Assembly: GCF_900091575.1 (NCBI RefSeq) | Contig: NZ_FMCR01000005.1 | Location: 372,001-436,000, forward strand | Direction of reading: 5' to 3' | Source: Micromonospora saelicesensis | GTDB taxonomy: Bacteria; Actinomycetota; Actinomycetes; Mycobacteriales; Micromonosporaceae | DNA: 64,000 nt | Shown: positions 52,657 through 61,773 of the stretch, one piece after another | Layout of the letters: each line of letters opens with the position of its first letter | Position numbering within the stretch: position 1 is the first letter of the stretch | Notes under the pieces: model-generated | What the model saw: only the letters and a program-made list of their open reading frames with translations | The model's database searches: none | What the model was told of the DNA's origin: nothing | Made by a program: the position numbers and the translations under genes

Positions 52657-53652
52657 TCAGCGAAGGGTGTCGATGTCGATGACGAACCGGTAGCGCACGT
52701 CCGAGGCGAGCACGCGCTCGTACGCGTCGTTGACTGCCTCGGCGCCGATGACTTCGACCTCGGGAGCGATGCCGCGCTCGGCGCAGAAGTCCAGCATCTC
52801 CTGCGTCTCGGCGATGCTGCCGATGCTGGAGCCGGCGAACGAGCGTCGATTGCCGAACAACGCGAAGACGGGCACCGGCAGCGGCTCCGGCGGGGCGCCC
52901 ACGCTGACAAGCGTGCCGTCCAGACGTAGCAGGCCGAGGTAGCTGGCCATGTCGATCGGTGCGCTGACCGTGTTGATGATCAGGTCGAAGCTGTTCTTGA
53001 GCGCCTCGAACGTCGCCGGGTCCTTGGTGGCGTAGTAGTGCTCGGCTCCGAAGCGCAGGCCGTCGTCCTTCTTGCCCAGCGTCTGTGACAGCACGGTCAC
53101 CTCGGCGCCCATCGCCGCGGCGATCTTGACGGCCATGTGGCCCAGGCCACCCAGGCCCACCACGGCGACCTTCTTGCCGGGACCGGCGTTCCAGTGCGCC
53201 AACGGAGAGTACGTGGTGATGCCCGCGCACAGCATCGGCGCGGCCGCCTCGTACGGGATGCTTTCCGGCACCCGCAGCACGAAGTCCTCGTTCACGACGA
53301 CGTGGGTCGAGTAACCGCCCTGGGTCACGGTGCCGTCCCGGTCGACGCCCGCGTACGTCTGGGTGTTGCCCTTGAGGCAGTACTGCTCGTTTCCGGTGCG
53401 GCAGTTCTCGCACTCGCGACACGAGTTGACCATGCAGCCCACACCAGCACGGTCGCCGACCGCGTGGCGGGTGACGTCGGCGCCGACCTCGGTGATCCGG
53501 CCGACGATCTCGTGGCCGACGGTGAGCGGGTAGGGAACCTTGCCCCAGTCGCCGCGCACGGTGTGGATGTCCGAGTGGCAGATGCCGGCGTAGCGGATTT
53601 CGATGAGAACATCGTGCGGGCCCAGGTCCCGCCGTTCGATCGTGGTACGCAC
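52657..53652 (-). CDS. Zinc-dependent NAD(P) alcohol dehydrogenase
   Basis: An MDR-type alcohol dehydrogenase, 331 aa from GTG 53652. Catalytic zinc ligands are in GICHSDIH and VGHEIVG, structural zinc in CRECENCRTGNEQYC, and the Rossmann loop is GLGGLGHMAVK. It fits the YahK/CAD-like group that reduces aldehydes. The conserved N-terminus continues upstream of 53652 in frame (FTVNAIAAPSATEPL) back to two ATC codons at 53703 and 53700 behind GGAGG, with no ATG, GTG or TTG before an in-frame TAG. Either an ATC start is used or the original start was lost by mutation. Confidence 0.9.
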   Translation of the reverse strand: MRTTIERRDLGPHDVLIEIRYAGICHSDIHTVRGDWGKVPYPLTVGHEIVGRITEVGADVTRHAVGDRAGVGCMVNSCRECENCRTGNEQYCLKGNTQTYAGVDRDGTVTQGGYSTHVVVNEDFVLRVPESIPYEAAAPMLCAGITTYSPLAHWNAGPGKKVAVVGLGGLGHMAVKIAAAMGAEVTVLSQTLGKKDDGLRFGAEHYYATKDPATFEALKNSFDLIINTVSAPIDMASYLGLLRLDGTLVSVGAPPEPLPVPVFALFGNRRSFAGSSIGSIAETQEMLDFCAERGIAPEVEVIGAEAVNDAYERVLASDVRYRFVIDIDTLR

Positions 53653-53867
53653 GAGCGGTTCGGTGGCAGAAGGCGCGGCGATGGCGTTGACGGTGAAGAT
53701 GATGTCCTCCGGTGACGTGATGCTGACCTACGTGCAGCTCGCCACAGCCGTGGCGGCGCTGCGAGTCTCTGTCGGGCGCGTACTGCTGGTACCCCCTCAG
53801 GCGCGCCGGGTGTCGCTCCGGCTGACCAGGCTACTTCTTTGCCTACCGCGCGGCCCGTGAGTGAGGA

Positions 53868-53990
53868 GCCCGCACGCTTCGCTGGGTGCTGGCTCACATG
53901 ACCGGCGAAACCACCCGGCATGCCGGAGACACCGACATCCTTCGCGAACTGGTCGACGGAGTCACAGTCCGTTGTTCGCGGTCAGCGTGA
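53868..53990 (+). pseudogene. DinB/DUF664 C-terminal remnant
   Basis: The frame LRWVLAHMTGETTRHAGDT followed by DILRELVDG matches the last helix region of DinB-like DUF664 proteins, where HMxxETxRHAGHAD contains metal-binding His. It ends at TGA 53988-53990 after a divergent tail. No N-terminal 130 residues are present, so this is a fragment. Confidence 0.6.
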
Positions 53991-54035
53991 CGAGTGGGGT
54001 GGCGGCCCGCGGGCCGAATCGTAAAGGGTGTGGTC

Positions 54036-54290
54036 ATGAATGCCGCCTACGTCCTCGTGCATAGTCCGTCGGCTGCCTGTTCGTTGATGCGGCGCTGCCG
54101 TCGCCTGTCGGACCGACGCCTGTCGCGCCACCAGAGCTGTTGGACTTTCTACGCCCCAAGGTGACCGGCGGTCGGCTTCCGCAGTGGACGGCGTGGTGGG
54201 ACGAGTCCGACGTCGCGCTGGCGATCCTCGACGTCCTGGGTCCCGACATGATCCGATGCGCGGCCTCGCTGGCGGCGACGAGGCGAAGGC
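54036..54290 (+). pseudogene. Alpha/beta hydrolase remnant with deletion and frameshift
   Basis: It begins with a family-like start MNAAYVLVHSPS at ATG 54036. About 10 codons on, sequence resumes in another frame as VDAALPSP, PPELLDFLRPKV and WTAWWDESDV, typical of the lid region of a small actinobacterial alpha/beta hydrolase. The nucleophile elbow and C-terminal His region are gone. Beyond 54290, up to the next gene at 54516, nothing is recognised. Confidence 0.55.
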
Positions 54291-54515
54291 GACCACACCG
54301 ACGACCCGGTGAGGTGCCATCCGAGGATTCCACTCGACCGGACAGTTCGGTGGCTTATGGTGAAAAGCCGGCGTTTCCAGCGCCGTGCGCCGTCCGGATC
54401 CGGACCACAGACCTTCACGTTGTCCAGCCGAAGGGCGGATCCATGACCGAGAAGACGTCGCGGTGCCGCGTGCCGACCGGCGCCGCCGACGCGCGCGACG
54501 TCCAGCACGGCTGAG

Positions 54516-54992
54516 ATGGACTGGGCCGGATGGGCGTTGTTCGGGTTGGTCGCCACCGCGGTGCTGACCGCCGCGCTGATCACCGCTCAACTGGCCGGCC
54601 TCACCCGCCTCGACTTTCCCCTGGTACTCGGGACGCTGGTCACCGAGGACCCCGACCGGGCCCGAGTCGTCGGTTTTTTCATCCACCTCTGCGCCGGTCA
54701 GGGCTTCGCTCTCGGCTACGCGGCCACCTTCGCCCTGCTGCACCGCGCCACGTGGTGGATCGGTGCACTGCTCGGGACCGTCCACGTCGGAATCGCGCTG
54801 ACGGTCCTCCTGCCGCTGCTTCCGGGGGTCCACCCGCGCATGGCCTCCCAACGGGCAGGTCCGGCCAGCACGGCCGTGCTGGAGCCGCCCGGCCTGTTCG
54901 GCGTCAACTACGGCATCCAGACTCCAGCGGTCGTGGCTGTCGTACACGTCTTCTACGGGGTGGTCCTCGGGCTGCTTCTTCGGGCCCACTGA
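54516..54992 (+). CDS. Hypothetical membrane protein
   Basis: A 158-aa protein with four TM helices (ALFGLVATAVLTAALITAQ, VVGFFIHLCAGQGFALGY, IGALLGTVHVGIALTVLL, VVAVVHVFYGVVLGLLL) and the extracellular or lumenal HPRMASQRAGP loop. Conserved Gly and His in the helices suggest a defined family, which I cannot name. It lies 34 bp before the GH15 gene and is probably cotranscribed with it. Confidence 0.75.
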   Translation: MDWAGWALFGLVATAVLTAALITAQLAGLTRLDFPLVLGTLVTEDPDRARVVGFFIHLCAGQGFALGYAATFALLHRATWWIGALLGTVHVGIALTVLLPLLPGVHPRMASQRAGPASTAVLEPPGLFGVNYGIQTPAVVAVVHVFYGVVLGLLLRAH

Positions 54993-55026
54993 CCCTCGTC
55001 CCGCGACTCGTCGGGAAGCGATCACC

Positions 55027-56841
55027 ATGACCGGTGGATACGAGAGGACGCCTCCCCGGCCCCTGGCGCCGATCAGCGACTACGGGCTGCTGGGTGACAC
55101 CCGCACCGCGGCTCTCGTCGACGGTGACGGCGGGATCGACTGGCTCTGCGTGCCCCGCTTCGACGGCGAGCCCCTGTTCGGCCGGCTGGTCGGGGGCCCC
55201 GATGCGGGGACGTTCCGGCTCGGCCCGGCCCAACCGGCCACGGTCGTCGAACGGCGCTACCGGCGGCACACCGCCACCCTGGAGACGACGTGGGAGGTAC
55301 GCGGCGGACGGCTCACCCTCACGGAGGGGATGGTGGCCGAGGTCAGTGGTCGCCTGCTGCCCACGACACTGATCGTGCGGCGCCTGTCGACCGATGATTC
55401 GGCGGTCGACGCCGTCGTCCAGTTCGACCCCCGCTTCGGTGTACGGCACCGCCGGCCACGGGTCCAGCACCGCCGCCAGGCGCTGGTGTGTCAGTGGGGG
55501 TCGCTCGCGGTCTCCCTGGGCAGCGCGCCGCGGCTCTCCATCGAGCCAGGCCGCCCCACCTCGATCACGGTCAGCCCGGGCCGTCCGGTCACCCTCGTGC
55601 TTGCCGTGGCGCACCGCGAACCGCTGATCCACGTCGACCCGGCAGCGGCCTGGGACCTCCTGACCGAGGACGAGGACCGCTGGCGGGACTGGACTGCGGA
55701 GATCGACCGGTCGCTGCCTTTCCGGGAATACGTCGTTCGAAGCCTGCTGACCCTGCGGCTACTGACGTACTCGCCTTCACGTGCCCCGGTGGCCGCACCC
55801 ACCACGTCTCTGCCGGAGGATCCCGGTGGGGTACGGAACTGGGACTACCGCTATGTCTGGCCTCGAGACGCCAGCATCGGCGTCAGCGCCTTCCTCAGCG
55901 TCGGCAAGCCCGACGAGGCACAGGGTTTCCTCGCCTGGCTGCTGCACGCCAGCCGGCTACAGCGGCCACGCCTACCGGCGCTGCTCACCCTTCATGGGCG
56001 CCGGGTGCCCGCCGAACGGGAGCTGCCCGGCTGGCCGGGCTATCTCGGCAGCGTCCCGGTACGGGTCGGCAACGGCGCCGCCGGGCAACACCAACTCGAC
56101 GGCTACGGCTGGGTGATCGACGCCGCCTGGGCGTTCGTGCAGGCCGGGCACCGTCTCTACACCGAGACATGGCGGGCGATACGCGGCTTCGCCGACATCG
56201 TCGCCCGTTACTGGCAGGAGCCCGACGCCGGCATCTGGGAGGTACGCGAACCTGCCCAACACGTGCATTCCAAGCTCATGGGGTGGCTCGCCCTGGATCG
56301 AGCCCTGCGCATCGCCGACACCCACCCCCTGTCCGGCCGCCGACGCCGACGTTGGCAGGAAGCACGAGATGCCATCGCCGCCGAGGTACGGACATCCGGC
56401 TTCAACCCGACGGCGGGCAGCTACGTCCGCAGCTACGGCTCCGATGCCTTCGACGCGGCCCTGCTCGTCCTGCCGCTGCTGGACATGGACAGCGTCGAGT
56501 CGCCCCGTGTGCAGGGCACCATCAATGCCGTTCGGGACCGGCTCTCCGCCGGGGGTCCGCTGCTCTACCGCTATCCGCCGGGCAGTGACGGCTTCCACGG
56601 CACCGAGGGCGCATTCCTGCCGTGCTCGTTCTGGCTGGTGCAGGCCCTCGCCCGCACCGGGCGCCGCACCGAGGCGGTCGAACTGTTCCAGTCCATGCTC
56701 GACCACGCCAGCCCACTCGGGCTCTACGCCGAAGAGTTGGACCCGACGACCGGCGCTCACCTCGGCAACTATCCCCAGACACTGACTCACGCCGCGCTCG
56801 TCCAGGCCGCGCTCGCCATTCGCGACGCCCCCGCCGGCTAG
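55027..56841 (+). CDS. GH15-family glucoamylase/trehalase-like enzyme
   Basis: A 604-aa glycoside hydrolase. The N-terminal beta-sandwich (ISDYGLLGDTRTAALVDGDGG, IDWLCVPRFDG) is typical of bacterial GH15 enzymes and the (alpha/alpha)6 barrel follows (GVRNWDYRYVWPRDAS). Candidate catalytic acids are Glu405 in GIWEVR and Glu569 in LYAEELD. No signal peptide, so it is cytosolic and likely acts on trehalose, maltodextrin or a glucoside; actinobacterial relatives include trehalases. Start ATG 55027 has weak upstream purines. Confidence 0.93.
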   Translation: MTGGYERTPPRPLAPISDYGLLGDTRTAALVDGDGGIDWLCVPRFDGEPLFGRLVGGPDAGTFRLGPAQPATVVERRYRRHTATLETTWEVRGGRLTLTEGMVAEVSGRLLPTTLIVRRLSTDDSAVDAVVQFDPRFGVRHRRPRVQHRRQALVCQWGSLAVSLGSAPRLSIEPGRPTSITVSPGRPVTLVLAVAHREPLIHVDPAAAWDLLTEDEDRWRDWTAEIDRSLPFREYVVRSLLTLRLLTYSPSRAPVAAPTTSLPEDPGGVRNWDYRYVWPRDASIGVSAFLSVGKPDEAQGFLAWLLHASRLQRPRLPALLTLHGRRVPAERELPGWPGYLGSVPVRVGNGAAGQHQLDGYGWVIDAAWAFVQAGHRLYTETWRAIRGFADIVARYWQEPDAGIWEVREPAQHVHSKLMGWLALDRALRIADTHPLSGRRRRRWQEARDAIAAEVRTSGFNPTAGSYVRSYGSDAFDAALLVLPLLDMDSVESPRVQGTINAVRDRLSAGGPLLYRYPPGSDGFHGTEGAFLPCSFWLVQALARTGRRTEAVELFQSMLDHASPLGLYAEELDPTTGAHLGNYPQTLTHAALVQAALAIRDAPAG

Positions 56842-56856
56842 GTTGGCAGGCCCCGG

Positions 56857-57332
56857 CTAGGAATCGGGGCGCTCCAGTGAGATCTCGACGAGGCCGTCGG
56901 CGGCGTAGCCGAGCCGTATCCGAACCCCCTCCACGACGAACTCGTCAGAGGTCGCCTGCACCGGGTCGCCCAGGATCGTCGGCGCTTGTTCGCGATCGCT
57001 GCCCACGGTCAGTCCTGCGATCAGCGCGGCGGGACGCGGATACGCGTCGTCGCCGACGAGGCGAAACGTCATGCTGCTCACGCCATCAGGACCGGCCGCG
57101 ATCAGCGCTCTGCCGGCGGCAAGGCTCCGCGAGATCTCGACCTGTTCGCCGTCCGCCGGCCCACCCAGCGCATCGACGTGCCACCAGAGCTCGCCCGCGA
57201 ACCGAGCTGGGATCAGGCGCTTCCGGCACGAGAACCACCGCGCTGGTCGCCACGCCGCGCCGCTCGGGTGGAGGAGACGCAGGTCGTCATGCTGGCCCTG
57301 CCAGCACTCGCCTTGGAACGCGCGACGATCAC
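56857..57332 (-). pseudogene. Frameshifted or non-canonically started gene
   Basis: Coding signal is continuous in one minus-strand frame from about 57300 to TGA 56857 (QHDDLRLLHPSGAAW, RFAGELWWHVDALGG, LTVGSDREQAPTILGDPV), about 145 residues. No ATG or GTG precedes it in frame before GTG 57093. A GTG at 57332 overlaps the upstream stop as GTGA and reads VIVARSKASAG in another frame, so one indel near 57295 would restore a start. Not recognised; the only in-frame complete ORF is 74 aa from 57081. Confidence 0.5.
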
Positions 57333-58529
57333 GCCCAGTGCCCGAGTTCGGCGTCGATGCGGGGATCGGAGCGCACCCACACTTCGCCGCTGCCGGCTCC
57401 GGCCGGGGCGTCGACGCGCTCGAGCCCGAGGGCCTGGATCAGACTCAGCAGTTCGTCGCGAGCCTCGCCCGCTTCCTCGAGCGTGCGGCAATCGAAGAGG
57501 ACGTAGTGCACACCCCAGGGATCGTTGTAGCCCGAGTCGGCCCAGATGCGACAGAAGCGGTCAACGGCATCCCGGTCGAGCGGCGCGGTCAGTGACCGCT
57601 CGCCGCTCAGCGCCGCAGCCGCGGCGAAGCCGCGCGCGATGTCATCGTCGCTCCACCATGGCGCTGCCTGCGCGACTGCGGTAGGCGTGAAGTCCTCCAA
57701 CGCGAGGAAGCGCTCCAGCAGCCTGCCGACCTGGGCATCCTCGACGTCCAGCCGGTCCTCCTGCAACCGCACCAGCAAGCCCTCGGACATCATGCAGGGG
57801 CCCGAATACGTGAAGATGCCGGTCCCGGCCACGAGCCTGCCGCCGTTCGGATGTGAGCTGGTGCGGATCGTGCTGCCCGGCTGCGGCATGTCCCGCACCA
57901 GCGCGAGCAGGTCAGGCGGCACGCCGTCGTACAGCGCGGCCCGCGCTTGGGCGTCGATGGAGGCCAGCGGGCTCCCGCGGTCAAACGTGACCACCAGGCC
58001 GCGACCGTCCGCGGCGAACCACCCGTCGACGGAGTCACCACTGCCGTCGCCGAACCCATAGTGCGTGAACCCCGCGACCGTCGTCGGCTCGCGCCCGTCG
58101 ATGTGGGTCAGGACGGCCAGTCGACGGCACAGTTCGCGCGGGTGGGTCCGTCGGAGTACCGACCTGTCGAAATCGAATCGGAGCTGTTCACGCATGGCGC
58201 TGGGCACGTCAGGCCACCATGGGCCGTACCGGCCGAGCTTGACGAAGCCGCCGCGGATGAACATGAACGCGAGTTTGCGAAAGTCGCCGGCGTTGACGAG
58301 ACGGAACTCTGTGCGCGGATCCTGCCCCCCCGATGACCCGTGCGACGATCCCGTGGTCGAGCCAGAGGACCAGTCCCTCGTCGCGCTCATCCGTGATGCA
58401 GAACAACGCGTTGTCGTCCGCACGATGCCGATCGATGAACTCCAGGAACGCGCCGAGGGCGTCTGTCGGGCCACCGGGGACCCACTCCTGCTCGTTGTCC
58501 TTGTCGTCGCTGAAGGTCAGGGATCGCAT
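57329..58529 (-). pseudogene. Gene of unknown function broken at a G7 tract
   Basis: From ATG 58529 (GAGGA 6-7 nt upstream) the protein starts MRSLTFSDDKDNEQEW and runs through LVLWLDHGIVARVIGG. It then enters a run of seven G on the minus strand (58331-58325). Past the run the natural continuation QDPRTEFRLVNAG is in another frame. Six G would give one uninterrupted protein of about 400 aa ending at TGA 57329. The single-base insertion may be a sequencing error, a true mutation or phase variation. Another short coding-like tail ending FNVWPWQ lies upstream at 58560-58740. Family unknown. Confidence 0.6.
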
Positions 58530-58732
58530 TGCCGTCCTCGGTGCTTCGGGCCTCGTACGCCTACTGCCAAGGCCAGACGTTGAAGCGGAACTCTCCCACG
58601 CCGCCGTCCGCCACGACATCGACTGCGCCGCGACCAGGTCGTCGAACGCGACCACCTCGTCCTTGGCGAAGCCACACCCTAAGTCGGAGTGGCTCAGCCG
58701 GTGTGCGGCTGCCCGGCTGGTTCTGGCCGGGA

Positions 58733-59536
58733 CTACAGGTCGGCGCTACGTTCGGCGTGGTCGTCGTCTACGTCACGCTGCACAACCTGCGTGATCACAG
58801 TGCTGCGCTTGCCCCCCGTTCGGCGGGTGTCGGTGGTGCAGCACCCGTCGTCACATCCGCTGGCGTCGCTGCGGTGGGCGGGGGAGCGCAGGGCGGCGCC
58901 GGGGGCGCAGCAGGCGTCGCCGCGCCAGGCTTCGCGGCCTTCCTTGACCGCGACCGCGGCGATGATCAGAGCCGCGGTCGGGTCGGCCCACCACCAGCCG
59001 AACAGCGAGTTGACCGCGAGCCCGACCAGCAGCACCGCCGAGAGGTACGTGCACAGCAGGGTCTGCTTGGAGTCCGCGACGGCCGACGCCGACCCGAGTT
59101 CGCGGCCCGCGCGGCGTTGTGCGGCCGACAGGACCGGCATCACCGCCAGGGATACCGCGGCCAGGACCAGACCGATCGTGGAGTGTTCTGCGCGGTCGAC
59201 GCCGACGAGCGCGCGCACCGATTCGACGGACACGTAGGCAGCGAGGGCGAAGAACGACAACGCGATGATCCGCAGCGCTGCGCGTTCCCGGCGTTCATGG
59301 TCGGGGCCGGAGAACTGCCAGGCCACGGCGGCGGCGGAGGCCACCTCGATGACGGAGTCGAGCCCGAACCCGATCAGCGCGGTCGAGGAGGCGATCCTGC
59401 CGGCGCTGATGGCGATGACCGCCTCGATCACGTTGTAGGTGATCGTCGCGGCGACGAACAGGCGCACCCGCCGGATCAGGATCGAGCGACGGGCTGGTGA
59501 CGGGCCAACCGACATCAGCGGAAGTGGCGTGTTCAT
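58733..59536 (-). CDS. Cation diffusion facilitator-type metal exporter
   Basis: A 267-aa membrane protein with five to six TM helices. GFGLDSVIEVASAAAV carries the Asp/Glu pattern of CDF metal site A in helix 2 and SKQTLLCTYLSAVLL the matching helix 5; a loop with HERRERAALR lies between. The C-terminus has a Cys/His/Asp patch (DACCAPG, CDDGCCTTD) that could bind Cd, Pb or Zn. The start ATG 59536 overlaps the repressor stop by one base, so it is coupled to the CmtR-like gene and is its likely target. Confidence 0.88.
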   Translation of the reverse strand: MNTPLPLMSVGPSPARRSILIRRVRLFVAATITYNVIEAVIAISAGRIASSTALIGFGLDSVIEVASAAAVAWQFSGPDHERRERAALRIIALSFFALAAYVSVESVRALVGVDRAEHSTIGLVLAAVSLAVMPVLSAAQRRAGRELGSASAVADSKQTLLCTYLSAVLLVGLAVNSLFGWWWADPTAALIIAAVAVKEGREAWRGDACCAPGAALRSPAHRSDASGCDDGCCTTDTRRTGGKRSTVITQVVQRDVDDDHAERSADL

Positions 59537-59880
59537 CAGCAGCACGCCTCGGATTCGGCGGCCGGGCAGGCGGCTGGATCGACGGCCAGGACCAGACCGA
59601 GCAGGTCCCCGAGGGCGTGCGTGAGCCGGGCGTCGGCGAGTTCGTAGCGGCTGCGGCGGCCTTCGGGCACGGCGACGACGAGGCCGCAGCCGCGCAGGCA
59701 CGCCAGGTGGTTGGAGAGGTTCTGCCGGCTGGTGCCCAGCAGGTCGGCGAGCTCTGCCGGATAACCGGGCCCGTCGCGCAGCGCGAGCAGGAGCCGGGCG
59801 CGAACCGGGTCGGACAGGGCATGGCCGAAACGGGCCAGGACCTGCCCATGCGTCAGCGTCTCCACCCGAAAACCATACAT
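59536..59880 (-). CDS. cmtR: CmtR-like ArsR/SmtB metal-responsive repressor
   Basis: A 114-aa winged-helix repressor closely resembling CmtR of Mycobacterium tuberculosis. The recognition region SRQNLSNHLACLRGCGLV has the two Cys of CLRGC, and a third Cys is in DPAACPAA. These correspond to the Cd/Pb ligands Cys57, Cys61 and Cys102. An additional CC ends the protein. ATG 59880 or GTG 59865 could start it; TATGGT 6 nt before the GTG would suit leaderless expression. It probably represses its own operon with the CDF exporter until Cd or Pb binds. Confidence 0.88.
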   Translation of the reverse strand: MYGFRVETLTHGQVLARFGHALSDPVRARLLLALRDGPGYPAELADLLGTSRQNLSNHLACLRGCGLVVAVPEGRRSRYELADARLTHALGDLLGLVLAVDPAACPAAESEACC

Positions 59881-60087
59881 CGAACCGTGAATTAACACCT
59901 AGCTGAACTGTCGCTTTGGAGAATTCTGTTTGGCGGCACGGCTGCTGCGGCCACTGACACCCCCAGTGCGCCGCCCGCTGTGGCTACCACGGCGGCCGGG
60001 GTTGCCGACTGTCCCTCGGTGGCGACCCTCCAGACGCTGGTCGAGCTGCCAAAGGGCTCGTCTCTCACGACAGCGCGCGTCACCCGC

Positions 60088-61587
60088 TCACTGACGGCTC
60101 TCCTTTATCTTCGGCAACAGCGTGCCGTCGTCACACCGCGCCCTGATCTCGCTCCTGTTGCCTGCGGACAGCAGCACCACCTGGATTTCCTTGACGGGCC
60201 CGGCGTTGTAGTCCTTGAGGCGGTAGCCGGGGGCAGGAGCGACGTCGACAACGCGAACCTGATCGCCGGTGCAGAGCACAGTCACCACGCCGCCGAGTGC
60301 CCGAAGGGGTGTACCTGGATTCGAGGACGTCGGCGTCGACGCGGCGCTGGACGGCCCCGCCGGTTGTTCGGCACTGGGTGACGTTGCAGGGCCAGGGCCG
60401 GCCGTCGAACCGGCTCTGGCGGTCGGTCCAGTCGGCCCACCAGGTGCGGTCACCGTACGGCTCGGTCGTGAGACTGGTGTGGGCTCCGCGGACGGCTGCC
60501 ATGGAGCAGGTGCCTCAGTGGCAGACACATCGAAGGCGGCGTCGGGCGGGGTGGCACCGTCACGTGTGGCGACCCCGCCCGATCTGCCATCGGTGGGTAT
60601 GAACTGGGGGAGCAGGAGCGAAATGGTCCCTGCCGTCACCACGAGAACGGGGATCAACACGGCGTTGGGGATGCGGCGACGCCGACCGGGGGAGGGACCG
60701 GCGGTGGTCGGGGTCGACACGGGCGAGACGGGCGCGGGCTGCGTCGCCTGTTTCACCCGCCGTTCGGCGTCATCGGTCAGATCGTGCAGGGCCGTGGCCA
60801 CCTCCGCGGCGTCCGGCCGATCCGCGGGGTCCCTGGCGAGGCAGCGGTCGAGGAGGTGGTGAACCTCGGGGGACACTCCCTCGATGTCAGGCAGCGGTGC
60901 CGGATCGACGTACACGTGAGCGGTCAACATCTGCGTGGGGGTCTCCGCCGACCACGGCAGCTCATTGGTCAGCGTTCGGTACAGCAACAGTCCGAGCGCG
61001 TAGACGTCGGAGGCAGGCAGAACATTGCCACCGGCGAGCCGTTCAGGCGCGAGGTAGGCCGCGGTGCCCAACAGCTGTCCGTCCGCCTCCAGTTCCGGCC
61101 GACCGACAGTGGTGGCGATACCGAAATCGACGACCTTCACACCGGCCGGTGTCAGCATCACGTTGGACGGCTTGATGTCCCGGTGCACCAGCTGACGATC
61201 ATGCGCTGCGGCGAGCGCCTCGGCGACCTGCGCGCACGTCCGCATCGCGGCGGCCGGCGGCAGTGGACCGGCGGCAAGTCGCTGGGACAGGGTCTGGCCG
61301 GGCAGCAGTTCCATCACCACGTACGAGACCTGGCGGCCGGTGGCGTCGGTGTGCTCACCGTAGTCGTACACGCTCGTCACGTGCGGGTGCCAGAGGCCGG
61401 CTGCGGCCCGGGCCTCGGCCTGGATGCGTTGTCGTGCGCCTCGGGCGGTAGCTTGCGCGCCGGCCAGGACCTTGACGGCCACCGCGCGTTCGAGGACCCG
61501 GTCCCACGCCCGCCAGACGGCCGACATGCCACCAGTACCGAGACGGCTCTCGACCTGATACCTGTCGTCCAATAGATCACCGAACAT
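60088..61587 (-). CDS. Membrane Ser/Thr protein kinase (PknB-like)
   Basis: A 499-aa Hanks-type kinase. The glycine loop is LGTGGMSAVW, with the ATP-Lys in AVAVKVL, catalytic loop HRDIKPSN, DFGIAT and the APE-like YLAPERL. The kinase domain spans about 1-270, then a Pro/Thr-rich linker, a single TM (AVLIPVLVVTAGTISLLL) near 305-325 and an extracellular Thr/Ser/Pro-rich region ending in a small globular domain with two Cys (VTVLCTGDQ, RARCDDG). No PASTA repeats. ATG 61587 has a poor ribosome site. The 59881-60087 gap holds a coding-like plus-strand stretch (TPSAPPAVATTAAGVADC) but no gene I can support. Confidence 0.93.
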   Translation of the reverse strand: MFGDLLDDRYQVESRLGTGGMSAVWRAWDRVLERAVAVKVLAGAQATARGARQRIQAEARAAAGLWHPHVTSVYDYGEHTDATGRQVSYVVMELLPGQTLSQRLAAGPLPPAAAMRTCAQVAEALAAAHDRQLVHRDIKPSNVMLTPAGVKVVDFGIATTVGRPELEADGQLLGTAAYLAPERLAGGNVLPASDVYALGLLLYRTLTNELPWSAETPTQMLTAHVYVDPAPLPDIEGVSPEVHHLLDRCLARDPADRPDAAEVATALHDLTDDAERRVKQATQPAPVSPVSTPTTAGPSPGRRRRIPNAVLIPVLVVTAGTISLLLPQFIPTDGRSGGVATRDGATPPDAAFDVSATEAPAPWQPSAEPTPVSRPSRTVTAPGGPTGPTARAGSTAGPGPATSPSAEQPAGPSSAASTPTSSNPGTPLRALGGVVTVLCTGDQVRVVDVAPAPGYRLKDYNAGPVKEIQVVLLSAGNRSEIRARCDDGTLLPKIKESRQ

Positions 61588-61773
61588 CACTGGGACAGCT
61601 TGCCAGAATGGACCCGCAGCGGCATGGCGGTCTACTCCGATGCTGGTCACCGGCCGTCCCCTCGGCTCTACCCGCCTCATCGCCCGGCGCACCTGACCGG
61701 ACCGGTGAGAGCGGCGGTAAGGGCCGGCCGTGCTCGGCCGGCACTTCGGTGCGCGGTGGGGGAGAATCGCAGC

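Noticed and set aside
59980..60381. Plus-strand ORF overlapping the kinase 3-prime end
   Set aside because: The first part is coding-like, but no start or stop fits a gene and the kinase domain there is clear.
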